This document shows, piece by piece, positions 19,319-27,161 of a stretch of 64,000 bases of DNA; the stretch's first letter is position 1; each line of letters begins with the position of its first letter. Location of the stretch: NCBI RefSeq assembly GCF_049472655.1, contig NZ_JAQNCS010000011.1:1-64000 (forward strand), in the 5' to 3' direction. Both the position numbers and the translations under genes were made by a program. Origin of the DNA: Deferribacter abyssi (GTDB lineage Bacteria; Chrysiogenota; Deferribacteres; Deferribacterales; Deferribacteraceae). The notes under the pieces were generated by a model. That model searched no databases, was not told where the DNA came from, and worked only from the letters and a program-made list of their open reading frames with translations.

Positions 19319-19792
19319 CTAATCAAAAGTAATCTCTAATATCTCATATTCCATCTCACCACCAGGAGCATTTACAATTACTTCATCACCAACTTTTTTA
19401 CCGACCATAGCTCTTGCAATTGGAGATAATATTGAGATATGCCCTTTAGAAATGTCAGCTTCATCTGGCCCAACAATTTTATAGGTCTTAATCTCCCCAG
19501 TATCTAGATTTTCGATTTTTACTGTTGCACCAAAAACAACTTTGTTACCTTTTAATTTACTAGTATCAATAACTTCAAAACGTGCCATTTTCGATTCAAG
19601 CTCAGCAATTTTTGCCTCAATCATCCCCTGTCTTTCTTTCGCAGCATCATATTCAGCATTTTCACTTAAATCTCCGTGCCCTCTTGCTTCTTCAATAGCT
19701 TTAATCGCCTCTTTTCTTTCTACTTTTTTGAGTCTTTCAAGTTCAGCTTTAATTTTTTCATATCCCTCTTTAGTAATTGGAATCCTATCCAT
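19319..19792 (-). CDS. greA: Transcription elongation factor GreA
   Basis: The 157-residue protein has the N-terminal coiled-coil hairpin with the acidic tip (GHGDLSENAEYDAAKERQ) and the C-terminal FKBP-like domain (ISILSPIARAMVGKKVGDEV). It stimulates transcript cleavage by stalled RNA polymerase. It begins exactly after the xseA stop. Confidence 0.97.
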   Translation of the reverse strand: MDRIPITKEGYEKIKAELERLKKVERKEAIKAIEEARGHGDLSENAEYDAAKERQGMIEAKIAELESKMARFEVIDTSKLKGNKVVFGATVKIENLDTGEIKTYKIVGPDEADISKGHISILSPIARAMVGKKVGDEVIVNAPGGEMEYEILEITFD

Positions 19793-21133
19793 TCACTTCC
19801 TCCATATTTTTTTACCTGTTACAAAACTGTTAATATAACCATCTCTCATCCTAATTTCAAGCTCATCTTCAAGATGAATATTTTTAACAGATCCAACCGG
19901 ATTTTTATCTTTAATAATAATAGCATATCCTTTGTCTAAAATATTTTCAGGATTCAACAACCTTAATAAGGTAATGTAACTTTCAATCTTATCTTTATTG
20001 ACTTGTATTTTTGCGACCATAATAGACTCTATTATCTTCAATAAATTATCAACAATTGAATAAGAATGCAAAAGTCTTTCTACTGGATTATGCGGTATAA
20101 TTCTCTGTATTATATCACTAAGGTTTTTCTCTCTTACTGAAAGTTTATGCTTTAATAACGAAGATATGCTGTTTTCATAAATTTCTAGTTGTTTAATTTT
20201 CTGTTTAATCCTATTAATAGGTGAATTTTTGAGAAGTTTTGCTTCCAAAGTATCCAAATATTGATGTTTCATAATCAAGCTATGTTCAAATTCTTTAATA
20301 AGATGTCTTTCAAGATTATCAATTCTATCTCCGATAGTAATATAATATTCTGACAATTTTTCTGCAGCAGCTGTAGGGGTTGCTACCCTCAAATCAGCAA
20401 CAAAGTCACATATTGTAAAATCTCTCTCATGACCTATCGCAGAAATCGTAGGTATTTTGCAAGCAAAAAATGCCCTTGCTAATAATTCATCATTAAATAT
20501 AGACAAGTCTTCTAATGATCCACCACCACGCATTAAAACAACAACATCGTAAGAATTTGTAAATTGATTTAAATAAGAAAACTGATTTATTATTACCTGG
20601 ATAGCGTCTTCTCCTTGTACAGGAGCAGGCCACAAATCTACCTCAATATTTGCACCATTTTTTCTCAATGTTCTAATAAAATCTTTTATAGCTGCTCCAG
20701 AAGGTGAAGTAACCACGGCAACTCTTTTAACAAAGTAAGGGATTTCCTTTTTATTTTCAGTATCAAACAACCCTTCCTTTTCTAGTTTTCTTTTAGTTTC
20801 TTCAAATCTTTTATAAAAATCTCCAATAGAATCATATTCAATTTTTTTTATCAAAAGTTGATAATTTCCATCCTTTTCATAAACTGTTAAATCTCCTGTT
20901 ATAATAACCTTATCGCCATTTTTAGGTTCATAATCCAAATTTTGAAGTCTATACCTTTTAAAATATACACACTTTATTTGAGCATTCTCATCTTTTAATG
21001 TAAAATAACAATGTCCAAGTGTTGAAACAGAATAATTTGATATCTCTCCCACCACATTTATTGAAGACGTAAAATTTTTTTCAATTAATCTTTTTATAAG
21101 CTTTGTCAACTCAGAGACGGTAAATTTCTTCAT
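19793..21133 (-). CDS. xseA: Exodeoxyribonuclease VII large subunit
   Basis: The 446-residue protein has the N-terminal OB-fold (VSELTKLIKRLIEKNF...NVVGEISNY), the catalytic core with VTSPSGAAIKDF, MRGGGSLEDL and ISAIGHERDFTICDFVADLRVATPTAAAE, a long coiled-coil region (about 260-390) and the C-terminal swivel ending. With XseB it degrades single-stranded DNA. No xseB is nearby in the window. Confidence 0.95.
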   Translation of the reverse strand: MKKFTVSELTKLIKRLIEKNFTSSINVVGEISNYSVSTLGHCYFTLKDENAQIKCVYFKRYRLQNLDYEPKNGDKVIITGDLTVYEKDGNYQLLIKKIEYDSIGDFYKRFEETKRKLEKEGLFDTENKKEIPYFVKRVAVVTSPSGAAIKDFIRTLRKNGANIEVDLWPAPVQGEDAIQVIINQFSYLNQFTNSYDVVVLMRGGGSLEDLSIFNDELLARAFFACKIPTISAIGHERDFTICDFVADLRVATPTAAAEKLSEYYITIGDRIDNLERHLIKEFEHSLIMKHQYLDTLEAKLLKNSPINRIKQKIKQLEIYENSISSLLKHKLSVREKNLSDIIQRIIPHNPVERLLHSYSIVDNLLKIIESIMVAKIQVNKDKIESYITLLRLLNPENILDKGYAIIIKDKNPVGSVKNIHLEDELEIRMRDGYINSFVTGKKIWRK

Positions 21134-21414
21134 TTTTTATCATCTTTTTTCTTAATTATAAATAAGTCCTCATTTGGTTTCTTAAGATTTAATTCTTTTC
21201 TAATAATCATCTCTAAATACTTTTTATCTTTTTTTAAAAAATCTAACTCTCTTTGAAGTTCATCAATTTTTTTATCCATTTCAGTTAATTGATATTCGTA
21301 ATGTTTCTTTATTTTTACAAGTTTAAAATATTCTATAAGGCCATAGTCTCCAAAAACCAAATATACCAACAAAAATATAATTAATGCTATTAATATTAAC
21401 GTATGTCTAATCAT
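21130..21414 (-). CDS. FtsB/DivIC-like septum formation initiator
   Basis: A 94-residue bitopic protein with one membrane segment (about 4-23), a coiled coil (about 33-70, LTEMDKKIDELQRELDFLKKDK) and the family tail IIRKELNLKKPNEDLFIIKKK. FtsB-type proteins bridge FtsL and FtsQ in the divisome. It overlaps xseA and the upstream gene by 4 bp each. Length and layout fit the family, although sequence conservation in it is always low. Confidence 0.82.
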   Translation of the reverse strand: MIRHTLILIALIIFLLVYLVFGDYGLIEYFKLVKIKKHYEYQLTEMDKKIDELQRELDFLKKDKKYLEMIIRKELNLKKPNEDLFIIKKKDDKK

Positions 21415-22568
21415 TTTTTCTGCTTGAGCTTTAAAATTCTATAAGCTTGAGATTTAATTACACTTGAGATTTCTCTTGACCTTGATAAGTTTTCAAGATC
21501 ATTAATATATAATCTATTCAAAAGATGCAATACTATATCGATAGGTGTTTTAGGGTTAAACGCAAGATTTTTAATAATTTGATAATTTTTCATCCAATTG
21601 TTATTCCTTGCTATTTCTCTTAACACATGATCAGGAGTCATCTTATTTTTAGTTATAAAATCTATTTCGTCTTCAGTTATTTTTGGATTTTTTAAAACAC
21701 TCAATGATACCTGTTTGTTTGAGTCCTTTATGAGCAAGCTTCTTGCACTTTTATTACCTGTCAAAGCTAGTTTAATTTTTTCTGGAATACTCATTTTTAA
21801 AATTTTAGAATAAAGATTCTCATTTGTTTTTTCTTCTATTTTTTTTTCAAAATTTTCAGGTAATTTTTCAATTTCTGAAGAGCTATTTTTTTCTTTTATT
21901 GTAACTTCTTCTGAATCTTCTTCGTAAAGCTTTTTAAGCTCTTCAACTTCATACTTCAAATATTTTAATTTAGCTATCGATTCATCTGGAGTAAATGGAT
22001 TAGTTAAAAGTAAATCTATAAGCTCTGGATTTTCCCTTAATATTACATTTAAATTTGATAAGAAAAACAAAGCGTCAGGGTCTTGCGATTGAGATAATAT
22101 TTTAAAAATTTCTGGTGTAATTTTATTCTTTTCAATCAATACTCTAATAAACTCTGAATCATCTTTTAAATAAATAGATAATACTTTTATTTCTTTTTCA
22201 CCAAACAGAATGCTACCTAAAACTTCCTTTTTTTGTTCAAAAGACAAATTTCGCACAAATGAACAAATATCTTTTATTAGTTCTGAATAATTTTTAATCA
22301 ACAGATAGATTATAATGTGAAGTCGTTTATAATCCAATGGAATTGATTTGGATAAAATCAAATAAATTTGCTCTTTATTTGATTTTTTAAGATACAATTC
22401 TCTTTCTATTGTAAGTAAAAATTCCAGTTTTTCATAAATCTTAAGCAGTAAATCACTTTTTGGTAATTTCAACGTTTTTAAAAGTAAAGTTTTATCTTTT
22501 TCACTTAAGCTGTTAGCGTTTTTTTTATTAAAATAATCAATTAAAGTGTTAAACTTAAAATCAATCAC
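21411..22568 (-). CDS. Conserved helical-repeat protein, function unknown
   Basis: The 385-residue soluble protein is almost entirely helical, with repeated short helix pairs containing NP-T-type turns: LTNPFTPDESIAKL near 190, LKNPKITEDEIDFI near 290 and AFNPKTPIDIVLHLLNRL near 345. A Glu-rich low-complexity linker lies at about 205-245. The C-terminal NPKTP...LLNRLYINDLENLSR pattern resembles an uncharacterised protein I recall from Deltaproteobacteria. It overlaps the GGDEF gene by 8 bp, so a scaffold or signalling role near c-di-GMP is possible but unproven. Confidence 0.7.
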   Translation of the reverse strand: MIDFKFNTLIDYFNKKNANSLSEKDKTLLLKTLKLPKSDLLLKIYEKLEFLLTIERELYLKKSNKEQIYLILSKSIPLDYKRLHIIIYLLIKNYSELIKDICSFVRNLSFEQKKEVLGSILFGEKEIKVLSIYLKDDSEFIRVLIEKNKITPEIFKILSQSQDPDALFFLSNLNVILRENPELIDLLLTNPFTPDESIAKLKYLKYEVEELKKLYEEDSEEVTIKEKNSSSEIEKLPENFEKKIEEKTNENLYSKILKMSIPEKIKLALTGNKSARSLLIKDSNKQVSLSVLKNPKITEDEIDFITKNKMTPDHVLREIARNNNWMKNYQIIKNLAFNPKTPIDIVLHLLNRLYINDLENLSRSREISSVIKSQAYRILKLKQKK

Positions 22569-23769
22569 TTATGACCCTATTTTTCCCTTCCCTCTTAGCT
22601 TTGAGTAGTAAATCATCAACTCTTTTAATCAAGGTATCAACGCTGTCATGCTCTTTTGCTTCTGTTACACCAATACTTGCAGTAATTTTTAAACTATTTC
22701 CTTTTATCTTAAAAACAGTTTCGTTTAACTCTTTTAATATCCTTTCAGCTACAACAATAGCCTGCTCTTTAGAAGTATGCGGTAAAATAATAAGAAACTC
22801 TTCTCCACCATATCTAAAAGGAATATCAACCTTTCTTATATTGTTTTTAATAATGTTTGTAAAATACTTGAGTACTTGGTCACCAATTTGATGTCCATAA
22901 TTATCATTAACCGACTTAAAGTCATCAATATCAAGCATAATAACAGATAGTGGTGAGTTATAACGTTGAAATTTCTCTACTTCTTCAACTAATTTTTTAT
23001 CTAAAAAATTACGATTATAAATGTTAGTCAGGTTATCTACAATTGCTTCTTTTTTATATTTTTTTATACTTTTCTGCAGCCTGTTTAACTGTGTTTTATA
23101 TTTTTCCAAATCATTCTTTATTTTGTTTACTTCTAAATCAAGTTTGTTGAATTTTTCCTTTCTTATATTATCCTTTTCCTTTAAATTAGTTTTTATTTCG
23201 TTAAGTTTAGAAATTAATTTATTCTTTAATTTCTCAATATCATTTTCAAGCTTTGTTTCTTTTTCTAATTCTTCTAAATTACTTGAAAGTTCACTACTGT
23301 TTTTAATTTCTTCAATAAATATTTCCCTACTACTATCTAAAACATTAAAAAGCTTTTCATTTGAAATTTCCATATATTTTAATATCTCTTTCAAAAGATC
23401 CCAACTTTTATTAAAAGTATTAATAACCTTAATAAGAAATGTGATGAGATAACTTAAAATGTCTATCAAAATTTCATTCAATCTACAAACATCGTTAGTT
23501 TCGTTTATATTTTTTTCAAAACTTTTCAAAAACTCTTCAGGTAATATATCTTCAACCTTCTTAAATAATCTAACTATTTGATCTTTATATACATCAACAT
23601 CTATAGCACACAAATTTTTACTTAAAAATTTTGATAATTCATCACTTTGAAGCAAATATTTTTTTATTGTATCTATAGATAAATCTTCATTATTTCTCTT
23701 TATACTTTTCAATATATTTATAATTTCTATTACTATCAAGTTGTAAAATCCGTTAAAGTTAGCAGACAT
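22561..23769 (-). CDS. GGDEF-domain diguanylate cyclase
   Basis: The protein has a C-terminal GGDEF domain with active-site YGGEEFL near residue 320 and the DNLTNIYNRNFLD entry and MLDIDDFKSVNDNYGH metal motifs; the catalytic residues are intact. The N-terminal 230 residues are helical with a long coiled coil (about 150-230) and no recognisable sensory domain. It should make c-di-GMP. An earlier in-frame start (23805) overlaps DUF4416 by 47 bp, but the ATG at 23769 has a GGAGG site 10 bp upstream and is preferred. The PilB MshEN domain in the same gene run is a plausible c-di-GMP target. Confidence 0.9.
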   Translation of the reverse strand: MSANFNGFYNLIVIEIINILKSIKRNNEDLSIDTIKKYLLQSDELSKFLSKNLCAIDVDVYKDQIVRLFKKVEDILPEEFLKSFEKNINETNDVCRLNEILIDILSYLITFLIKVINTFNKSWDLLKEILKYMEISNEKLFNVLDSSREIFIEEIKNSSELSSNLEELEKETKLENDIEKLKNKLISKLNEIKTNLKEKDNIRKEKFNKLDLEVNKIKNDLEKYKTQLNRLQKSIKKYKKEAIVDNLTNIYNRNFLDKKLVEEVEKFQRYNSPLSVIMLDIDDFKSVNDNYGHQIGDQVLKYFTNIIKNNIRKVDIPFRYGGEEFLIILPHTSKEQAIVVAERILKELNETVFKIKGNSLKITASIGVTEAKEHDSVDTLIKRVDDLLLKAKREGKNRVISD

Positions 23770-24292
23770 TGAGCTTTTCCTCCAAAAATTTTCTACATTC
23801 TTCAAAAAAAGCTAACGTATTACTTGTTTGATAATCATAAAAAGTCCAAGGTAATGACACATACTTTTTGTTTTTTCTGTATAACTGCAAATCAGCATAT
23901 ATAGATTCACCAATATATATTCTATGAGTAAAATTTTTCGTACTGGCTGCAACAACTTTTTCCATTGCCACATAACCTGGGTCAATATTCACTTTACGTT
24001 TACCATTTTCTTTAAAAAAATCCTCAATATCAACTGCAATCCTTTTATAATTAGCTAATTTATCAGGATAATCAATAATATCATAACAAGCAAAATATTT
24101 CACTAAATTATTACCCATCTCTTTTTCGTAATAAGATGTATGTGAAAATCTAAATTTCTTTGATACAATCTTTGGCAAACCGAAAATAGGACTTAAACAG
24201 TTATCTATTATATTCTCGTATCTTATATCTACCAAAATCGCATTGAAAAAAACAACCTTATGAGGCTTTCTTATGCCTCCACCAAAAACCAT
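23759..24292 (-). CDS. DUF4416 family protein
   Basis: The 177-residue protein contains DUF4416 features: the FSHTSYYEKEMGNNL segment, NIDPGYVAMEKVVAASTKNFTHRIYIGESIYADLQL, and the PWTFYDYQTSNTLAFF C-terminal motif. The family is a frequent neighbour of small regulatory genes in Deltaproteobacteria-like genomes and has no known biochemical role. Its ATG follows the hfq stop without a gap and has only a weak ribosome-binding site, so translation is probably coupled to hfq. Confidence 0.85.
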   Translation of the reverse strand: MVFGGGIRKPHKVVFFNAILVDIRYENIIDNCLSPIFGLPKIVSKKFRFSHTSYYEKEMGNNLVKYFACYDIIDYPDKLANYKRIAVDIEDFFKENGKRKVNIDPGYVAMEKVVAASTKNFTHRIYIGESIYADLQLYRKNKKYVSLPWTFYDYQTSNTLAFFEECRKFLEEKLNVC

Positions 24293-24517
24293 TTATACCA
24301 TTTCAATCTCATCAATTTCTTCAGAAGGAGAAATAGTAGAAATTGCATGTTTATAAATCATTTTTTGAGAATCATCTTTTAACACAATTACAAAATTATC
24401 AAATCCTTTAATCAACCCTTCAAGCTTTACACCATTAATTAGATATACTGTAACTGGCATTCTTTTTTTTCTTACATAGTTTAAAAAAACATCCTGAATA
24501 TTAACTTTCTTGCTCAT
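24293..24517 (-). CDS. hfq: RNA chaperone Hfq
   Basis: A short Sm-like protein with Sm1 (VYLINGVKLEGLIKGFDNFVIVLKD) and Sm2 (MIYKHAISTISPSE) motifs; the YKHA sequence is the Hfq signature. It forms a hexamer that pairs sRNAs with mRNAs. A TTG codon sits one codon before the ATG at 24517; GAAGGGG lies about 7 bp before the ATG, so I use the ATG. Hfq is the first gene of the long minus-strand run, preceded by a good promoter (24570-24598). Confidence 0.95.
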   Translation of the reverse strand: MSKKVNIQDVFLNYVRKKRMPVTVYLINGVKLEGLIKGFDNFVIVLKDDSQKMIYKHAISTISPSEEIDEIEMV

Positions 24518-24569
24518 CAATCAACCCCTTCTGGATTTTCTTTATAATACTATCAATTAACTTACAATA

Positions 24570-24598
24570 ATTATATATAAATTCCTAACATTCTTCAA
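24570..24598 (-). promoter_or_regulatory. Sigma70-type promoter for the hfq gene run
   Basis: On the minus strand a TTGAAG box is separated by 17 bp from a perfect TATAAT. Transcription would start about 45 bp before the hfq ATG. This is the only clear promoter between the polyamine genes and hfq, and every downstream gene to base 8 has a gap of about 50 bp or less. Confidence 0.75.
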
Positions 24599-24681
24599 CT
24601 ATTATTTTTACCCGAAGCTAATAGCACTATAATTCTCGTCATTACAAACATTAGTAAGTTACTCGTTTTTCCTCAAATTTG

Positions 24682-24711
24682 ACAAAACAAAAACATTCGT
24701 TTTCAATGTTT
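24682..24711 (-). terminator. Possible intrinsic terminator after the polyamine genes
   Basis: Reading the minus strand, a 7-bp perfect stem (AAACATT/AATGTTT) with a 7-nt loop is followed by TTGTTTTG. It lies about 35-60 bp after the nspC stop. The stem is AT-only, so termination may be weak. Confidence 0.4.
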
Positions 24712-24742
24712 ATTAAAATTCTTAACAAAAGTAATTTAATAT

Positions 24743-25912
24743 TTATTTTATTTTTCTAATAAAATCAGCATAACTAAAATTTTTTTGCCACTTTATCCCT
24801 TCTTTTTTGTTAAAAACAACAATGGAAGGTAACTTAACACCATTGAATGTATTATTTTTAACAAAAGAATACAATGCCATATCAAGCATAATAAGCCTAT
24901 CTCCAATTTTTAATGGTCTTTCAAAAGAATATTCCCCAAAAAAATCACCGGCAAGACAAGAACACCCGCCAATTTTATAGTTATATTTATATTCACCCCA
25001 AAAACCACAACCAATAATCTCTGGTCTATAAGGCATTGCTAAGACATCTGGAGTATGAGTTTCAGCAGAGGAATCAACGATAGCTATATTTACTCCATTA
25101 TTAATAATATCAAGAATCTTTGTAACAAAAACACCTGCATATAAAACTACAGCCTCACCAGGCTCAAGATACACATCAATATTATTATACTTGTCTCTAA
25201 ACAAATTAATAGTATCACAAAGTAGTTCTATATCATAATCTTTTCTTGTTATATGATGTCCTCCACCAAAATTAACCCACTTAAGATTAGCAAGATATTT
25301 ACCATATTTTTTCTCAAAACTATTCAAAACTCTTACCAGAACATCTGCATTTTGTTCACATAAAGCGTGAAAATGAAAACCATCTACAATTTCCAAATCA
25401 ATATCTTCTAAATCCTCTGGATTTACTCCAAATCTTGAACCTGGAATACATGGATTGTATAAATCAACCTCTACTTCAGAATAACCAGGATTAACTCTTA
25501 ACCCTACATGTTTTCCTCGATTTTTAACTTTTTCCCCATATTTCCTCAGTTGAAAAACTGAGTTGAAAATTACCACAGATGAGTAATCGATTATTTCATC
25601 TATTTCATTACCTTCAAAAGCAGGTGCATAGGTATGCACTTCTTTTTTAAACTCTTCCCACCCAAGTCGTGCTTCCCAGAGACCACTTGCACATACACCA
25701 TGTAAATATTTTGATATTAAAGGATAAGTCACAGGCAAAGAGTACGCTTTCTGCGCAAGCAGTATCTTTACCCCTGTCCTTTTTTGAACACTATCCATTA
25801 TTCTACAATTTTTTTCAATAACATCCTCACTAATCAAATAACATGGCGTTTCAACTAATTCGGTAATCTCTTTTGGAAAAAAAGTTAAAGCTTCTTTATG
25901 CAATTCTTTCAA
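24743..25912 (-). CDS. nspC: Carboxynorspermidine/carboxyspermidine decarboxylase
   Basis: A PLP-dependent fold-III decarboxylase of the alanine-racemase-barrel type, with the PLP lysine in ILLAQKAYS, the GGGHHITRKDYD motif, EPGEAVV, and the C-terminal CSCLAGDFFGEYSF region. It decarboxylates carboxyspermidine to spermidine. The longest frame opens at 25939 (TTG-ATG) and overlaps the previous gene by 26 bp; the TTG at 25912 comes just after that gene's stop and has GGAG at 7 bp, so I chose it (389 residues). Either start leaves the enzyme complete. Confidence 0.92.
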   Translation of the reverse strand: MKELHKEALTFFPKEITELVETPCYLISEDVIEKNCRIMDSVQKRTGVKILLAQKAYSLPVTYPLISKYLHGVCASGLWEARLGWEEFKKEVHTYAPAFEGNEIDEIIDYSSVVIFNSVFQLRKYGEKVKNRGKHVGLRVNPGYSEVEVDLYNPCIPGSRFGVNPEDLEDIDLEIVDGFHFHALCEQNADVLVRVLNSFEKKYGKYLANLKWVNFGGGHHITRKDYDIELLCDTINLFRDKYNNIDVYLEPGEAVVLYAGVFVTKILDIINNGVNIAIVDSSAETHTPDVLAMPYRPEIIGCGFWGEYKYNYKIGGCSCLAGDFFGEYSFERPLKIGDRLIMLDMALYSFVKNNTFNGVKLPSIVVFNKKEGIKWQKNFSYADFIRKIK

Positions 25913-25913
25913 C

Positions 25914-27134
25914 TTAAAACTCCGGTAGCTTACCATCAAAGTTTTCTATCTTCCATGGCAAACCGTGCAGTGTCAATAAATCCATAAAAGGATCTGGATC
26001 AAATTGCTCCACATTAAAAACACCTTTTCCTATCCATATTTTTTTTAGAACAAGCATGGCCCCAATCATTGCAGGAACACCAGTGGTATATGATACAGCC
26101 TGAGCCTGCACTTCTCTGAAAGCTTCTGCATGATCACAAACATTATAAATATATTTTTTAAATCTTTTACCATCTTTAACACCATCAAAAACACAACCAA
26201 TAACCGTTTTACCCTTATAATTCACTCCAAGTTCTGAGGGATCTGGAAGTAATTTTTTCAAAAATTTTAATGGCACAATTTTACATCCTTCGTACTCCAC
26301 TTCATCAATCCTTGTCATTCCAACATTCTTTAAAACCCTCAAATGAGTAAGATACTCTTCAGAAAATGTCATCCAAAATCTTATTCTTTCAAGCCCCTTA
26401 ATATGTTTTACCAATGACTCCATCTCTTCATGATATAACAAATAGCTTTCTCGCTCTCCAACCTCCGGATAATTAAAAGAAAAGTGAATGCTATCCTTAT
26501 CTAAAATTGGTGGTGTTTCTACCCACTTCCCATTTCTCCAATGTCTCACAACTTGAGTAACTTCCCTAATATTGATTTCGGGGTTAAAATTTGTAGCAAA
26601 AGGATGTCCATGATCACCAGCATTACAATCAAGAATATCAATAGTTTTTATTTCGTCATATAAATGTTTTTGTGCATAGGCACAAAAGACATTTGTAACA
26701 CCTGGATCAAACCCACAACCAAGTACAGCCATAATACCAGCATCTTTAAATTTTTCATGATAATCCCACTGCCATTTGTACTCAAATTTAGGATTATCCT
26801 TTGGTTCATAATTAGCTGTATCAAGATAATGTACACCAGTTTCAAGACATGCATCCATTATGGTTAAATCTTGATATGGTAATGCCACATTTATTACAAT
26901 CTCAGGCTCAAAATCTTTTATCAAAGCCACTACTTCTTCAGTTTTATCAGCATCTACTTTTGCTGTTTTAATTTCTACTCCATATTGTTTTTTAACATCT
27001 TCAGCAATTTTATCACATTTTTCCTTAGTTCTACTCGCAAGACATATCTCATGAAACATTTCAGAATTTTGCGCACACTTTTTTGCCACCACATTACCTA
27101 CTCCACCAGCACCAATAATTAACGCTTTACCCAT
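25914..27134 (-). CDS. Carboxynorspermidine dehydrogenase (saccharopine dehydrogenase family)
   Basis: The 406-residue enzyme begins with a Rossmann motif (ALIIGAGGVGNVVAKK) and continues as a saccharopine-dehydrogenase-family protein with GCGFDPGVTNVFCAYA and the DCNAGDHGHPFATNFNPEINIREV region diagnostic of carboxynorspermidine dehydrogenase. It reductively joins aspartate semialdehyde with putrescine (or diaminopropane). Its position between speA and nspC settles the polyamine role over a lysine pathway. Confidence 0.92.
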   Translation of the reverse strand: MGKALIIGAGGVGNVVAKKCAQNSEMFHEICLASRTKEKCDKIAEDVKKQYGVEIKTAKVDADKTEEVVALIKDFEPEIVINVALPYQDLTIMDACLETGVHYLDTANYEPKDNPKFEYKWQWDYHEKFKDAGIMAVLGCGFDPGVTNVFCAYAQKHLYDEIKTIDILDCNAGDHGHPFATNFNPEINIREVTQVVRHWRNGKWVETPPILDKDSIHFSFNYPEVGERESYLLYHEEMESLVKHIKGLERIRFWMTFSEEYLTHLRVLKNVGMTRIDEVEYEGCKIVPLKFLKKLLPDPSELGVNYKGKTVIGCVFDGVKDGKRFKKYIYNVCDHAEAFREVQAQAVSYTTGVPAMIGAMLVLKKIWIGKGVFNVEQFDPDPFMDLLTLHGLPWKIENFDGKLPEF

Positions 27135-27161
27135 GCTACACCTCTTCTTTAATTTTTATTT

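Noticed and set aside
23021..23452. Plus-strand frame of 143 codons inside the GGDEF gene
   Set aside because: Its composition (Phe/Ser/Leu runs) is the mirror of the coiled coil on the other strand.
24679..24710. TTGACA on the plus strand as a promoter
   Set aside because: There is no good -10 at 16-18 bp and no plus-strand gene follows.
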